The notes under the pieces were generated by a model, which searched no databases, had not been told where the DNA came from, and saw only the letters and a list, made by a program, of their open reading frames with translations. Source: Lepidodermella squamata (Eukaryota; Gastrotricha). Taken from it: a DNA stretch of 64,000 bases. A program made the position numbers and the translations under genes. How positions within the stretch are numbered: position 1 is the stretch's first letter; every line of letters starts with the position of its first letter. Positions 1 to 12,650 of this stretch are shown here, one piece after another. The stretch lies in contig JBLDXI010000029.1 of NCBI GenBank assembly GCA_047495785.1, forward strand, positions 2,728,001-2,792,000, read 5' to 3'.

Positions 1-2688
1 CTTCAGTTAAATATTTCTATAAAAAACCAAGTGACAGGTATTTTATAAGGAATGAGCAAACAAACATAATGGTAATAATAATATTAATACTACAGTGCTC
101 CCTCGTTAGTGGCACCCTCCTTAAAAGAACTCCCTCGTTTGTAGACCGTAATTTTGGACCCTGCTAAATAAATTAGTTGTAAATTTTTAATCAAACAAAT
201 AATAATTATTTGAACGATTAATAATATTAAGCGTGAAAATTTAAAATAATAAAGCGTTCCTAGAAACCTAGCGGTGCGTTGTCGTGGTTTTGAGAGATCC
301 AGTTATTTCAAGTTTAGTTCAAACGAGTTGATAGATCATCAGTGCTGTTCTTGTGACTTCGAAATGGCTGTGATTATGCAACAGAGTGTGTGGATTAGCT
401 GCCACTCAAGTCGCGCTGCGAGTCGTCTTGCTTTTTTGCTAAACTTCTCCATCAGAGATTACGCCAGTTTATCAGACAAAATCAGCGATTCAATTCAATA
501 ACTGTATAAATGCCCGTCAATCTTTTATCTTCTTCATTTGCTGATTTTTCCGCAGTTCATTTGCTGATCAACTAAATAACTCATCTGAATTGCCCTGATT
601 TTTCATTTTTTAGCTTTTTCCCGGCCAGAAAATCTCTTGAAATTTACCAGCATTATTAGCATGATCAAATTAGGATATAAATCATGTTTTATTTGAGGAA
701 ACAAAAAACTTCAGTTTTTCCCAATTTTGTTCCCGGCTGTGTTGCGTAATCATGAAAAATCACGTCCTTGTTTTAGGAATTATTTTAATTTCGATACATG
801 GATTCATTCTCATAAAATTAGACCGATTTCATTCGTTCCAGTTGTCCTGAATTATCTGAATTATTAGCCGATTTTCGATAGTCGATAGGCCTGATCTACC
901 ATGAAACTGGCTGCCACTACTTTACGATTTCATTGCTCAACGCCCTGGCCAACGTTACACAACTCGTGGCCAATATTGCCTGATAGATAATTTCAATCTT
1001 CACTATTTTCTTGTAAAAAATGGCGTACAAAAAATGTTGTGAGCGTGTCATGCCTAATGACACAGTCATGTGACAGTCTTTCTATCACACACACACTGCA
1101 TTACACATTCCTATAGACCAATTTTCTTCATCTCTTCATCGCAATGACTCGTGTTTGCCTAAGGCTGCTGTAAAGAAAATTCCCGCCACATTATGATAAG
1201 TGCTCGGCGTGATAACTCGCCGATTTTAACCATGCTAAAATGTATAATGCATATGTATAATGTATAATGGTGACACTAGACTTTTTTTTAGTGGAAGATC
1301 ATATCGAAAATTGGAAAAAATATTGCTATCCTTCCTGTTCTCTAAGCTTTCCAAATATATAAAATTTAGCCTCGTCCGATTTTTTGGGATTTATCTAGGT
1401 TTTCCATCGGTATGCCCAAAATAATGCCATGAAACGAGTTATTCTACAGTGCGACTGCGGAGCTCAGCGATCAGGAGAAATTTTCTTCTAGCTTGGCTGT
1501 GACACCAAAGAAGGAAACCTCACTTAGGAATTCAAATACAAGGAATGAATTTCTAAGATAGTTCGTAATTTTTTTCCGGTTTTCTGCACATTTGAACTTT
1601 GAATTAATTTTTGTCGAATAAACTCCGAATCGATGTCGATCGATTTATTCGGATAGTAAACTCATTTAAGCTCAAATTTCCCTTGTTACCTTTCGAAGCG
1701 ATTGCTGATTTTCCCGATGTTGTGCAACTCGTTGAGCTCGCCTCGTTTCTGAGAACGTTTTTATCTGTCGCAAAACATTGACTGTGGGGAGTTTTTTGAT
1801 GAAAAATGTTGTGCTGATCTGTGTTTTCTTGCGGACGTCAACTCAGTGTTGACCACCTAACCTGATGGAATTTCGCGAATGCTCAACGATCCCTTTCACT
1901 TCCCAGTTAACGAACAACTCGCTGACCTAGGGCGTCGATTTCAAATTATGGAAAATGCTCAGCTCCCCCAGCTGCAGTTGAACCTTGTCGAGCTTCAAGC
2001 AGAAAGCCCTGAGTAGTATCGGGATTTTCGAAGTTCGGCAGTTGGATTTTGGCGTCAGGTGTTGAAGACGACAAAGCTTGGAGGTTTGCTTAAAGCTTAA
2101 AAACATGTTGCGGCCGTTAAAAGGTCTGATTTTACCTGCGATCTGCGGCCACAACCGGGACTTTCCGGCCGCGAAACGTTTGCGGAGCATTGGTTCAGAG
2201 CCTTTTATTTTATTGATGCGTATGGAGAAAATAGCAGCGCGTATCACGGGTGTGACTTTTTTCATCCAACCAATGTCTTATTTCATCCGTCGTAAAAATC
2301 ATCCGACATAAAAATATCGATTTTCTCGATTTTCCCGAGTTCGATTTTTCCGTAGGGGCATACACCTCTTATGCACCATATTTTTGCCCCTGAACCGATA
2401 ACATTTTATGGTGAAAGATTTATGGCGATCGGAGTTGTCACTTTTTTACTGTAATTTTTTGAAAATATGAAAAAGCAAGTCGGATGATTTTAGTCACATT
2501 TTTGCTTGTCGGATGATGAAAGAAGACATTGGTCGGATGAAAAACGTTTTCCCCCGTTTCATGTATCACGTGGGGTGTCAAACAGATCAGAACGCGCAAG
2601 GCATTGTAACACAACTAATGAATCATTTCGAAAATTGACACAGTCTTCAGGTTAGATAAATTTATCAATATTGATGGATTCCATTACA
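1..2688. other. Intergenic, no gene recognised
   Basis: No coding exon is supported here; open frames are short and overlap on both strands. Positions 85-150 contain CTCCCTCGTT-type motifs resembling the subterminal CCCTCGTTT motifs of the Mutator-type element at 6371, so this may be a scrap of that family. Positions 2137-2195 resemble the right half of the small MITE at 6575-6821 (shared GTTTGCGGAGCA). Positions 2205-2260 share sequence with the 3' flanks of the family-1 genes near 14450 and 19660, so the duplicated unit of gene A extends a few hundred bases past its stop. Confidence 0.6.
957..1160. repeat. Dispersed repeat shared with the 5' flank of gene B
   Basis: This stretch matches 16640-16760 in the same orientation. 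Both contain the words ACAACTCGTGGCCAAT, GATAGATAAT and CGCAATGAC in the same order, with scattered substitutions. At 16.6 kb it lies just upstream of a family-1 gene; here no gene follows, so it is probably a leftover of an old duplication. Confidence 0.55.
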
Positions 2689-5611
2689 CTACATCAACGA
2701 AGCTAACAATATGCAGATTAACGACATCGCAGTTTCAAGAGCATAATTTCGATGGGCGCCGCTGGTAACGTCAGAAGCAGTAACGAGTTTAGGCTTTCCA
2801 TTAGGCCCATCTCTATTGCAGTCAAGTCCAACAGCAGCAGTTGGTGGGGATCGACAAGCTTCGGTTACTTGCCTCATTTCCTTCGCCGACAGGGGTGAAT
2901 CGTAGACTGAGATACAGGCCATATTGTCACCTTCCATCAAGCCGTACTTCGTATTGGTTTCGCGATCTAAAGCCCCTCCGACTACAATCGACGGCACCCA
3001 CTGAATGGCCGAGTCTGATGCGTAGAACAGCCTCCGATCGACATTTGTTGAATTCGAGTACATGGTATTCGTATCATATCCAAGGTTCAAGTAGTAGGAA
3101 ACAATAAGAGTAATCGATTTATGGAATTGGTAAATCGTCAATTGCTGATCACTCGAATTATAAGTAAGTCCAATGAAATTCCAGGCCCAGCAGAGATCTG
3201 GTAAAGCTAGAGACGCTGCGACACTGCTGTTCCTTTTGTTGTAAACTTTGATATTGAGCATGTAGTCCTTTGTGCAATGAAGGGTTAGAAACGAGTTCTC
3301 CAGTTCCATCTCAAAAAGTCCACTAGGCCGGCCATCGCCTCGATCTGGCTTTCCACTACCTCGGTAGCTCACACTTTCGAAGAAAGCAACTGAAAATCCT
3401 GTTGGTTTCAGTGGTACCATTGTCTTGTACACAGCCAGAGTTTTATTTTCCCTCGTGTCCATATCACTGCAGCAGAAACCAGCAGCAAAGCTGAGGTAGC
3501 CGGAAAATTCTCCGTAGGGCGAACTACTATCCAAAGCAGCACTATACGATTTGCTATCTGGTTTTATCCCGCAAATTGCGTCGTTCAGTTGCGTGCTTTT
3601 GTCCAGATATGGCGCAAATACAAGAGATTTAGGATTCGGCCATGGAACACCACGTTGTACTGAAAGAAATAACTATTGGTTAGATGCACATTGAAAAAGA
3701 CAGGTTGCTGTAACCTTCTTATTACAACATCATGAACAGGTGGCAAAGATGTTATGTAATAGGTACTTGATATATATTAGCTGGCGAAATTGAAATTATG
3801 ATTATCATGTGACGTACTAGGACGTCGGGGCTCCTATCTCCACATACAAAATTCTCGTCACGTGCCGGAATAATGCAAATGATTCACGTAACCGCGGACT
3901 AAACATAGTTATTTAATGGCAAATTGAAAATTATTTATTTTAATTATTTTTGGTTATTTATTTTGGTTATTTTGGTTAATCGGAATTATAAAAAAATCCC
4001 AGATTTGTAAAGATTACTTAAAGATTCGTTTTTCATACGCAGAAAAAATGGCTTGAGATTATTGCTAAAACGCTCAAGTCGGGGCCCATATTAGTTCCGT
4101 TCGGCCCCCAAGCGTCAGTTGCGCAATTGGATGGTGAAAGTGGGCTCAACGCAAAACACCAAGTCGAAATTTTGAATGGAATTTCGGCCTAAAAGGTCTA
4201 TTTTCGAGGCGTTGGCCCAAGCACGGCGGAGAACTATGGGAACCAGTGCTATTGTTGGGCACTCGCCGTACCCGGGCCGCCGGGTTCGGGCCGGGACTTG
4301 ATACAGTTATCGGGTCGGGCGTTGGTTGTAGGATGATCCAAGCCCGAGTAAAGCGCTGGTTTCTATTGTTGTCCGCCGTGCCAACACCTTGGGCGGCGGC
4401 CGGCCCGTGTGCGGTGGAGCGTGATTCTTTCGAATTTGTTAAATTTACAGTGAACGTCGCATACGGGCATGTTTTAAAGCGGCCCGAGCTCGGAGCTGCA
4501 AATCATTCTTACCCGTCCGCGCACGACCAGAATTCGGGCTGGGGCCTCATTCTCGCGCGGAAAATTAAAATAAATCAGTTTTACACCACCTTTTTGCGCG
4601 CAAGTCATTCACAGGAAAATTTCCTTATCACCTCGCTTTTTCCATATCACCTCGCGCCTCAAAAGGGATTTAAACAAGCCTAAATACGAGTTATTCAACG
4701 ACGCTAACGATATCGCATACCATATGCAGTGTTGTCAACGAATGCAGCCATCTTACTTACCGTTTCCGTCACGCTTGCAGTCAACTGTCGGGGATTTCTT
4801 AGGAGCCTCACGACATGATTCCGGCAATAGCCCGATTTCTTTCGAATTCAATGCGGCATTGAACATCGAGAAACAGAACAAGTTCTGTCCGGGCCGGAAT
4901 CCCCATTCTCGGTAAACATCCCTATCCAAAGCATTACCGAGCGTTACTTGACTCCATTCTCCGCCGATTTGCACGGGCTTGGACATATTGCCAGAAGCCG
5001 ACTTTGTTGAATTGGTCTTAGGATCGATGACAAAGGCCGTTAGTTGGCTCGCTGAACTATCGTGGGATATCGCAAAAAATCGCCAATTATCAACCCCACA
5101 AGCGCTTGAGACGTTGAGCTTGATTGTCATATTTATATCGTCCTTATCAAAAATTTTGACGATCAGGTCATCTGACAAGCAGACAACTGTTAGAAATGAC
5201 TTGTCGGTTTCAAGTTCCAGCAAACCAGCATCAGTGTTAGGCAATGATCTCAGGTAAAACGATAGTGTGAAGCTAGGCTTTATCGGAATGGGACGATAGA
5301 TTGTTAGATAGTCCCAATTTCTTCCAATGTCTGTACTCAAAGAGTACGAACCAGATTGATTGTTAAATGGGTCGTTTCTCGGTATAAATGCGGCATAAGA
5401 GCTCGTGTTTACTGGAGCTAAGTTGCAGATTCTATCATTTAAATCGTTGTTTCTGTCCATCTGGGCATGAAATACTAAAGCGTCGAGTCTCGGCCAGGCA
5501 ATGGCTGCTGTCGAAATTGATGTACAGTTAGCATTCAAAATTGTATTAGTGCATGATCATACCTGGAGCTAAAGACCCGAATGATAACAATACAAGATAA
5601 ACCGGCTTCAT
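2689..5611 (-). CDS. Family-1 gene A: secreted/GPI-type protein with two LamG-like domains
   Basis: Three-exon gene on the minus strand: exon 1 5611-5563, exon 2 5504-4761, exon 3 3659-2689. Splice sites are GT-AG, both introns are phase 1, and the sum (1764 nt) is in frame, giving 587 residues. Exon 1 encodes a signal peptide (MKPVYLVLLSFGSLAP). Exon 2 and exon 3 each encode one domain of about 250-320 residues. The two domains align with each other, with motifs LxFxxxxDRNxxLNDxIC, a central Phe/Tyr-rich beta pattern, LGxALDR and FxxALxxxEI followed by a conserved Cys. This suggests a laminin-G/pentraxin-like jelly roll, by pattern only. The C-terminus ends in a hydrophobic stretch after small residues, as in GPI-anchored proteins. 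Many N-x-S/T sites support secretion. Intron 2 is 1.1 kb and holds a GC-rich insertion and part of a MITE. Ligand and function are unknown; a lectin-like or adhesion role is inference. Confidence 0.8.
4073..4157 (+). repeat. Half copy of the 138 bp palindromic MITE
   Basis: The words GGGCCCATATTAGTTCCGT, CCCCCAAGCGTC and TTGCGCAATTGGA match the left half of the MITE at 48600-48737, about 10% diverged. The right inverted half is missing. It lies inside intron 2 of gene A, next to a GC-rich stretch (4200-4560) of unknown origin. Confidence 0.65.
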
Positions 5612-6370
5612 CACGACGCAGCTGGGCAAGTTAAATCAATAAGATTTTAAACTGATCCACACTTTCAATAAATTCAAGGCCGACGCCGTGTCAAGCATGC
5701 ATGTGATGTAAATGCCATTGACACAGCAGCTTTTCATGTTAATAATGTTGAGTCAATAGTATTAATACCTTTAATACGGATGAAATATTACGGAGCATGT
5801 CGTCGTGAATGTGATTCAATATGTCAAATGTACCTAGATTATCATTTGCGGCTTTGTCGCCAAGAGAACGCGGCATTCAAGAGCAAATATTAGAAAGTTG
5901 GCTTTTTACGCGAAAATTGCTATGCTACGATCTTGGATGCCGGAGCTGCCATGGAAGCAAAATTTTTTTGTTGATGTATTTGTGAAAGTTACTCATATTA
6001 CTCAAAATGCTCAACATGTGCTCAGAAACACAACGTGTGCCCAACCTTAACCGCGGTCCACCCAAGTCACTGGTGCCATAGAGAACAGAAGTACAAGAGA
6101 GAAACTTGAAACATTAATTCGAAGCGGTTTTCTTCGAGCGGGATCTTTTGTGGATAGAAATGGTCAGCAGACCACTTATACTTCGACCCTACTACAATTT
6201 ATGTTGAAGGAATCGCGTTCGTCATTAGATCATTTGATAGTCATTAGATTTTTCTGAATCACTCATTTATTACATTAATAGGAATCTGTCAATCGCCAAA
6301 ATGTCCAACATTCACAATTCTATTAAGAAAAAATTATGAAAAGGAACAGAAGTAGCATATTTATAAGAAC
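5612..6370. other. 5' flank of gene A and intergenic DNA
   Basis: Positions 5650-5880 are a diverged copy of the 5' flank shared by the family-1 genes (see 31200-31470). The shared parts include AATAAATTCAAGGCCG and AGAGAACGCGGCATTCA. From 5900 to 6370 I see no gene or repeat. Confidence 0.5.
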
Positions 6371-7806
6371 GGTAAAATAAAATCTGCCACCCCAAAAGGT
6401 AAAAGTCCGCCCTCGTTTAATCTCAGCCCTCTTTTAATAATAGCGCGCCCTCGTTTTAAATACGCGCGCCCTCGTTTTGAAGAGGTGCGCCCTAAAGTAA
6501 AGCAAGTCGCCTTGACTGGTTAAACCACCGCCCATTTTCATTTATCCAACTTGGGCAGCAAATTTTTTATTTAAATCAGTGCTTCGCAAACTCGGATTTT
6601 TTCCGGCCACGTGTGGCCGGCTGGGCAGATCATGGCGGCCCATTGGCTGGCGGTACGATTTTCTCAAAGGATTGCTGGAATGCGGCCGGATGCCTTGTTT
6701 CGCACGATCATAACCCGAAAATCAGCCCGTTATGCACTATTTTCAGCTAAAATTGTGGCTGGAGCTTAGGCTTTCCGGCCGCCAAAAATGCCGATGGTGA
6801 AAAAGTTTGCGGAGCACTGATATAAGCTGTTCGAATAAGACCTTCGGATGAGGATAGCAGCCCGATGGGCGATACATAGCACGGTCTACCAAATAAAACT
6901 ACACGTTATAGGTTAGCGCTACCGTTGATCTAATAGCGATCGCTGTTCGCAATAAGTCTTAGCTCTTTAATAGCCATATCGCAAATTTTTTGACAACAAA
7001 ACTGAACAGCAAAGTTAGTTCCTATTTATTACAGGTAGTAACTGTAGTGACCATTTTAGTGACCGGACATAGAATCCTTCACACGTAGCTTATCCGGCGC
7101 GTAAACATTCGAACGCAGATAATCCCTTGATCCCCGGCAAGTCGCTTTAACGCGGCGAGCTTGCAACACCTTCGACAGGCATGCGAGGGGCGCAGCGGGT
7201 GTGTGAACTTTCAGTAGTAATAAAATGCTTGAAGAGAGATGCAACCAACGCTTCCACGTCGTAATTTGTTCGGCCTGTAATAAGCATGCCTTGAACATAA
7301 ATCCGCCCTAAAACCTCTTGGAGTAATGACTCATTATTCTTCCTAGCAAAACCTGGCCGGTGGACGATTGGTAAGTGTCTTATGTCCTAATATGTCCCTG
7401 CTCAAGGATTAGTGGCTATTGCTTTTACGACTATTGCTTTACTGCTCAGATCCCAAAAAATCGTCCGCGCGATATTCCTATCGCTATCGTCCGCGGTAAT
7501 CATATCCCATGTAGTAGTTATTTTGGTTCATATACCGGTTCAGCCGATGTAATATTGATACCAAATAAAGGAATAGAGATGCGGTTAATAGGCATAATCA
7601 TCACATTTGTGTTTTTCTTATTCTAACGGGGCGACGTTTTATATTTCAAGGCGTCTGATTATCAGTCAGGTGCGGCTTTTCGCCTTGAGTGGCGGATTAA
7701 GGTGGATTAGTGCGGCGATCACGCAATGAGGGCGACTTTATTTATTTTTGGGCGACACAAATGGGGCGAACTTTTACCTTTTTGGGCGACAGATTTTACC
7801 TCACCC
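6371..7806. mobile_element. Non-autonomous Mutator-type DNA element (1436 bp)
   Basis: The element starts with ggtaaaataaaatctg and ends with the approximate inverse cagattttacctcaccc. The terminal inverted repeats run about 45 bp with mismatches and indels. It is flanked by a perfect 11 bp direct repeat, TTTATAAGAAC, at 6360-6370 and 7807-7817, taken as the target duplication. Subterminal regions carry many copies of the short words GCCCTCGTTT and GGCGAC in inverted orientation (6405-6490 and 7625-7790). No transposase is encoded. An 11 bp duplication fits Mutator-like elements (usually 8-11 bp). A smaller MITE is nested inside. Confidence 0.75.
6575..6821. mobile_element. Nested MITE, 247 bp
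   Basis: Begins ATCAGTGCTTCGCAAACT and ends with the near-perfect inverse AGTTTGCGGAGCACTGAT (one mismatch). The interior is GC-rich with GGCCGG words. I found no clear target duplication. A related right end sits near 2137-2195. It lies within the Mutator-type element, so it inserted later or came along as part of it. Confidence 0.6.
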
Positions 7807-7892
7807 TTTATAAGAACCATCAGGATGAGCAACATCGAAACATCAGGTTATAGAAGACTTCATAATTATATTATTTATCAGGCTGGTATTAA

Positions 7893-10800
7893 TTGATCCA
7901 TTTATTATTTTTATTTATTTATTTATTTATTTAAGAGCATTTATCCCACAGTTGAGAGCTCGGTTATAAAAAATTGTCAATAAGAAAAAAGGTAGCAACA
8001 AGTCATGATTATTCGGTCCTGTTCAGAATTCAAGAGTCAAGTAGATGTACAAAAAATTAACAATTATTTGAGATCGACAGCAGCTTGCTATATACACGTT
8101 CATCCGTTATTGAAATCAGGTGTTTATAAACAATTTGACGGCACGCGTTCGCGCTGTGGCAAGCATTAAATCCACAAGTACAAGCCGGAGGCAATTCAGT
8201 ATAAGCAAGAATATCAATAGGACGATGGTAAGGACAATGTATGTACAAAGGAAGTTTGTTAAAAAAAGTAGGACCCCGATAAGCGAGGCTAATCTGACCC
8301 GTTTTCAGCCGCATGTTGGGAATTTTGAATGTCAGTCGGGCACCACGTGTTTGCCGAATGGCCTGATTTGCTGAAAAAATAGATTGTACGGACTTGGGGG
8401 CTTGGTCGACCAAACAGCGATACATTAAGGTGGCTAAATGAACGCCTCGTTTGCCCTTTAGGTCTAGCCATCCCAATTCTTTTCGTAAGGTCTTAGCGTC
8501 GGCATGATCTGGGGCGTTCATGATTATACGGACAGCCCTATTTTGAAGGCTTTGCATTCTTTGCAAAGACGTATCACATGCCTCACCGACAACTGTGTCG
8601 CAGTAATGCAGATGCGAAAAGATGAGCCCATTTGCCATGGCTTTGAGACAATTTCGGTTTAAGCCATTTTGCGCTGCTAATTTCAGTGCGAAAAGCCCTT
8701 TTCTCGCCTTAGCACATGCCTTTTCGACATGGTCATTGAAAATTAGTTTGTTATCTAAAATGACGCCCAGCAATGTCATCGAGTTTGTCTGATCGATTTT
8801 CTTCCCATCGATTTTGATTTCAATTTTTGGTTCTGATGAACTGTAAGAGATAATCATCAATTGGGATTTTTTCCCGTTTACTTTCAGTGAGTTGCTGCCC
8901 AGCCATTTTACAACTTCGTCTATGTCCTTCTGCAGTGTGGCCTGGACTTCGGAGTCATTTTTTGCGGAAAAATATATTGTTGTGTCGTCTGCGTACTGTA
9001 CCACGTACGATTTTTCGGAAGCACTCGGGAGTTCATTAATATAGATGATAAACAGTAGCGGCCCAAGCACACCCTGAGCAACAATTTCGGGCCTTTCAAC
9101 TGCCTAAATCAAAAAAACTAAATATGCAAATTAGCGAGAGTTTGTCTGAGGACAGTATTCTGTTGAAAGTGTAGTTTTTTGCGGAGCTGGGCCAGCGGAA
9201 CCGCGGTGAGAGTTTCGCTGTGAGAAATGGTTTCTATATTGCGCAGTCACTTGCTCGTCGCCAATAGAACTTTCACTTCGGGCAGTTTTTACTGAAAAAA
9301 CGTGGCTTGCACTGCTTCAAAAAAGACAGTTTAAAACGGAAATCCTTGGATGCCAGTTTCATTTTATTCATCAAAAATGAATCAATTGCAAAAATAAAAA
9401 ATTGTCAAGTTAATTGTGGATGCTGTTTCACGAGACGCCATGCTCGAATAGCTGCTTTGACTGCGACCACTGCGCCACTGCGACAGGCCCGAAGAAACTA
9501 TGGAAATAAATAACAATTAATAATTGAAATTAATTAAACAGGAAAATACCTACCTGTCAATTTTTCATCGACACCGTTACGAATTGTTGACCGACTGGTT
9601 AAGACTGGTTTGGCAGCAGAGTCGATTAGCGGGACAAACCTTCAACGCAATTGCGGGTAAATTAAAGAAAATGGAATTAATTTCAAAATTACCTTAAAAA
9701 TTCGATAAATATCTGACTTGTCCAAATTGCATGATCGACACACCTGGTAGCAAGGCGGCGGGGATTGATGAAGCTGAAAATGCGAAATTGAGGCCGGACG
9801 AAAAATTCTTACTAAATAGGTATTTGATGTTTTGGAATTAAAAACAAAAATGAGATGATTTGAATGAACCAAAAAGCCACATTTTTGAAGCATGGCGTGA
9901 TTACGCAACACCCCGAGGCTTGTGTGCACAACAATCGAGCGCCATAATAACAATGATTTTGCCCTATTTCAGCTTTTATTTAGAACGACAATTTTCAGTC
10001 ATTACAAATTTGGCTTTTACGAAATATCTAAATTATCGAATTTTGCTGGCATTCTTATATTCTTGATGGTTCAGGCTGAAAACGACAAAAATTCGGTTAT
10101 TTTCAGGATCCAGGTAAATAATTAGGAAAAATTAGGATAAAAAATCGGGAAAAAACGAGAAATTTTATGATCGAGCCAGGGAATTTTCCGCGAAAAAACT
10201 AGAGGTCGAGGCATCGAATTTCGTTCACTTTCGTTCACTACTTCTCACTTCGCAGTGAAAATAACGGAAAATCGTAAGTTTTTTCAACGGCGACGAAGAA
10301 ATATTTTCACCTGGCAGTTAACTTCGGGTCTCGGGTGGCAAAACGCCGAATTTCCCAAGTTTCATGAAAAAAACTGTGCCAATTTCGCGAAGTGACTGGT
10401 TTCCAGCTTTAACTTCAAGTTTTTTCCAAAAACTGCAGTAAGTTTCGAAAAAAGATGAAAAATGACAGTAAACGGCGTTTTCTGGCAGTTTCCTGCAATT
10501 CCCACTGGAACTTCGCAGTATTTCGCAAAAAACGTGCACTTGCTGCTCAGGGGCAGAGCCCTGGGGAACGCCATACGCCATGTCTGAGCGTAGCAGTTTC
10601 TGAGTATTGCTTGTTTATTTTGGTTATTTGCTGGCGGTCAGAGAGGTAGCTAGTTATGAGGTCGATAGCTGATTGGTCGAATCCTGCGCTTACCAGAGAG
10701 TTTAGGATCCCAACAGTACTCAAAGTATCAAAAGCCTTGCTCATGTCTATGCTAATTACTGCTGTAGTAAGTCCATTGTCCAGGGCGGTACGCCAGTCTG

Positions 10801-12010
10801 TTGTCATTTTAGCTAAGCAGGTATCAGTGGAATGAAATTTTCTAAACCCGAATTGTGATTGCGACAGAAAGTCGATCCTATGAAGATACGTCTTAATTTG
10901 AATTGACAGACATCGCTCGAAAGTGCGGAGTAGTGGTGATAGAATGGAAATAGGCCTGTAGTTGCTGACTAAGTTTTTAGGTCCATCTTTGTGTATCGGA
11001 GTGACAGTAGCGGTTTTCCAAGCATTCGGTATCCTACGTTCGATCAGAATTTTGTTGAATATTAGAGCGAGGTGAGGTGCTAAGAAATCTCCCAGCGATT
11101 TAAGAACGCATTCAGGGACTCCGTCCGAGGCGGTTGTAGGCTTAGTTGTCGATAAGTTGTTTAAACATTGCTTCACGGTAGCCACTGGTATCGTTTGAGT
11201 AATCCTTGCCGAGGGAATTCAATTGCTCAGCAATCGTTGGTTTTTCTGTTGTTACCACCATGGCGATTCCTCGATGATCGCTAACTCCTTCGGTCGCTCC
11301 TGTGAGCGCGATTTTTTTCGAACTAAAATTTGTACAAAAGTAGTCGAGCATTGTATTCGAAGCTGGCCTAGTTATTGTTCTTGTAAAGCTCAATTCTAGT
11401 CCCAGCGGGCTGATAACTACCTTGAAGTCGTGTTCATTGTCAATATTCATGAGATTTAGGTTAAAATCACCCCCAAAAACGTAATTTTGAGCAGTCGGAA
11501 AACGGGCCTTAACTTTCGCAAAGAGATCATGAAGTAAAAAGTAATCATCGTCGGTTGGTTCAGTGAATTTTGGTCTGTAGACACAGGTGATAGCAGTGGT
11601 TCCTCCTTTATCAGCCTTTACAAGAACAGTGACATTCTCAATGTAAGCACAAGGAATAGAGGCATCATCTAACACAAGGTACGATTTGCTTACAAGAATT
11701 CCAACTCCACCACCCACGTTCTGATTCACATTGTCCGTTGCCGGACGTAGTTTCCAGTAGCCTTTGTGAGAGGGGAAATTTTCTTCAATGTCGCTAGCAA
11801 TCGCACTAGGCCTATTTTTGCTTACTTCGCTAACGTCAGGCATATTCACTTCACAGAACATCAGAACGTCGGGCCTTATAACATCGAGAAATGAGAGCAT
11901 ATAAAATATTTTGCTACGTAGTCCTCGCAGATTGAAGCATTGAATAGAAAAATACGAGTCATTTGGAGCGTCATTTGGAGGAGTCAGTTCGGAGCGAAAG
12001 CTGCCGTTTC
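7893..12010 (-). mobile_element. CR1/jockey-like LINE, internally deleted and interrupted
   Basis: On the minus strand, 11960-11142 encodes an apurinic-type endonuclease domain (motifs GGDFNLNL and SDHRG). Positions 11185-10547 encode the first half of a reverse transcriptase (YRPISIL, FGFRK, IDMSKAFD). Positions 9070-8057 encode the second half (LGPLLFIIYINELP, YADDTT, then thumb and C-terminus to a stop at 8057). The endonuclease runs almost directly into the reverse transcriptase in another frame, so the usual linker has been deleted. A 1482 bp insertion splits the reverse transcriptase between its QGS and LGPLLF motifs. The 3' end is a run of TAAA units near 7940-7893. No target duplication was identified. 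The copy is dead. Confidence 0.85.
9072..10553. mobile_element. DNA insertion (1482 bp) inside the LINE reverse transcriptase
   Basis: The boundaries come from the interrupted protein motif. Removing 9072-10553 together with one copy of a CA dinucleotide restores continuity of the flanking LINE. The insert begins CCCTGAGCAACAA and ends with the inverse TTGCTGCTCAGGGG, a 12-13 bp imperfect terminal inverted repeat. The duplicated target is at most 2 bp (CA). There is no recognisable transposase; the open frames inside are short. The superfamily is undetermined. Confidence 0.7.
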
Positions 12011-12605
12011 AGACAACCAAAATTCCAGCTTTAATAATTCAGCGCCTCTGTTGAAAAAGGTTCAACGTTCAACAGTTGCATGCTTATGAGGAATTTCCCT
12101 GGAGATACCGCATCATTCAGCGCATCAAGAAATTGCAAGATATGCAAGAAAAACGCATTTTGGAATCTTGCATTTTGATTGAATTTGAATTTATTTAAAT
12201 GCAAGTTTCCAACGGGCCCCCAATGTTCTTATACAACTGTGGACAGATCGAGAAGGGTAATCCGGGTAAGGGCAAGGGGCGCATGTTCGGTAGGAATTCC
12301 GGATTGAGCTTGGTGTGTCAAGATATTAACATTTTTGGGCTAACTCGCTTCACGAAATTCAACAATACGCAAGCTGAATTCCATGAATCGCAAATTTCCC
12401 AGACCGGCATTTGCACTGCAGAACAACGCCGAACACAGGGGTTGAAAATGTCTGCCGAACAAAGGGGTGAAATCGAATTGTACTGACTTGTTCGGCTTTT
12501 TTCCGCTAAATTGTTCGGACTTGTTCGGAATTCTTCAAGGAAAATAATTTCAGCCAAAAAAATAAAAATCTGCAAAGGCTGTGGGAGTTGAACCATCGTT
12601 CTCAC
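12011..12605. other. Intergenic, no gene recognised
   Basis: Between the 5' end of the LINE and the inverted repeat. Short open frames on both strands show no recognisable domain, and I see no mobile-element ends. Confidence 0.5.
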
Positions 12606-12650
12606 ACTCCTAACCCAGCCTCTCTCACCACTAAGCCATCATCTACTCTC
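12571..12650 (-). repeat. tRNA-like (SINE-like) sequence
   Basis: On the minus strand, TGGCTTAGTGGT fits the pol III box A and GGTTCAACTCC fits box B, about 40 nt apart. The T-arm stem has two mismatches and the acceptor stem does not pair well. This looks like a decayed tRNA-derived element rather than a working tRNA gene. Box A is repeated in inverted orientation at 12876-12890, where box B is missing. Confidence 0.45.

Noticed and set aside
1927-2311. Opposing open frames of 112 and 77 codons
   Set aside because: They overlap on both strands and include a MITE fragment; no homology recognised.
4246-4683. 145-codon GC-rich open frame in intron 2 of gene A
   Set aside because: It lies in a GC-rich insertion where stops are rare by composition, has no domain, and lies within a well-supported intron.
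12571-12650. tRNA gene on the minus strand
   Set aside because: Box A and box B are present, but the T-arm and acceptor stems do not pair; recorded as tRNA-like repeat.
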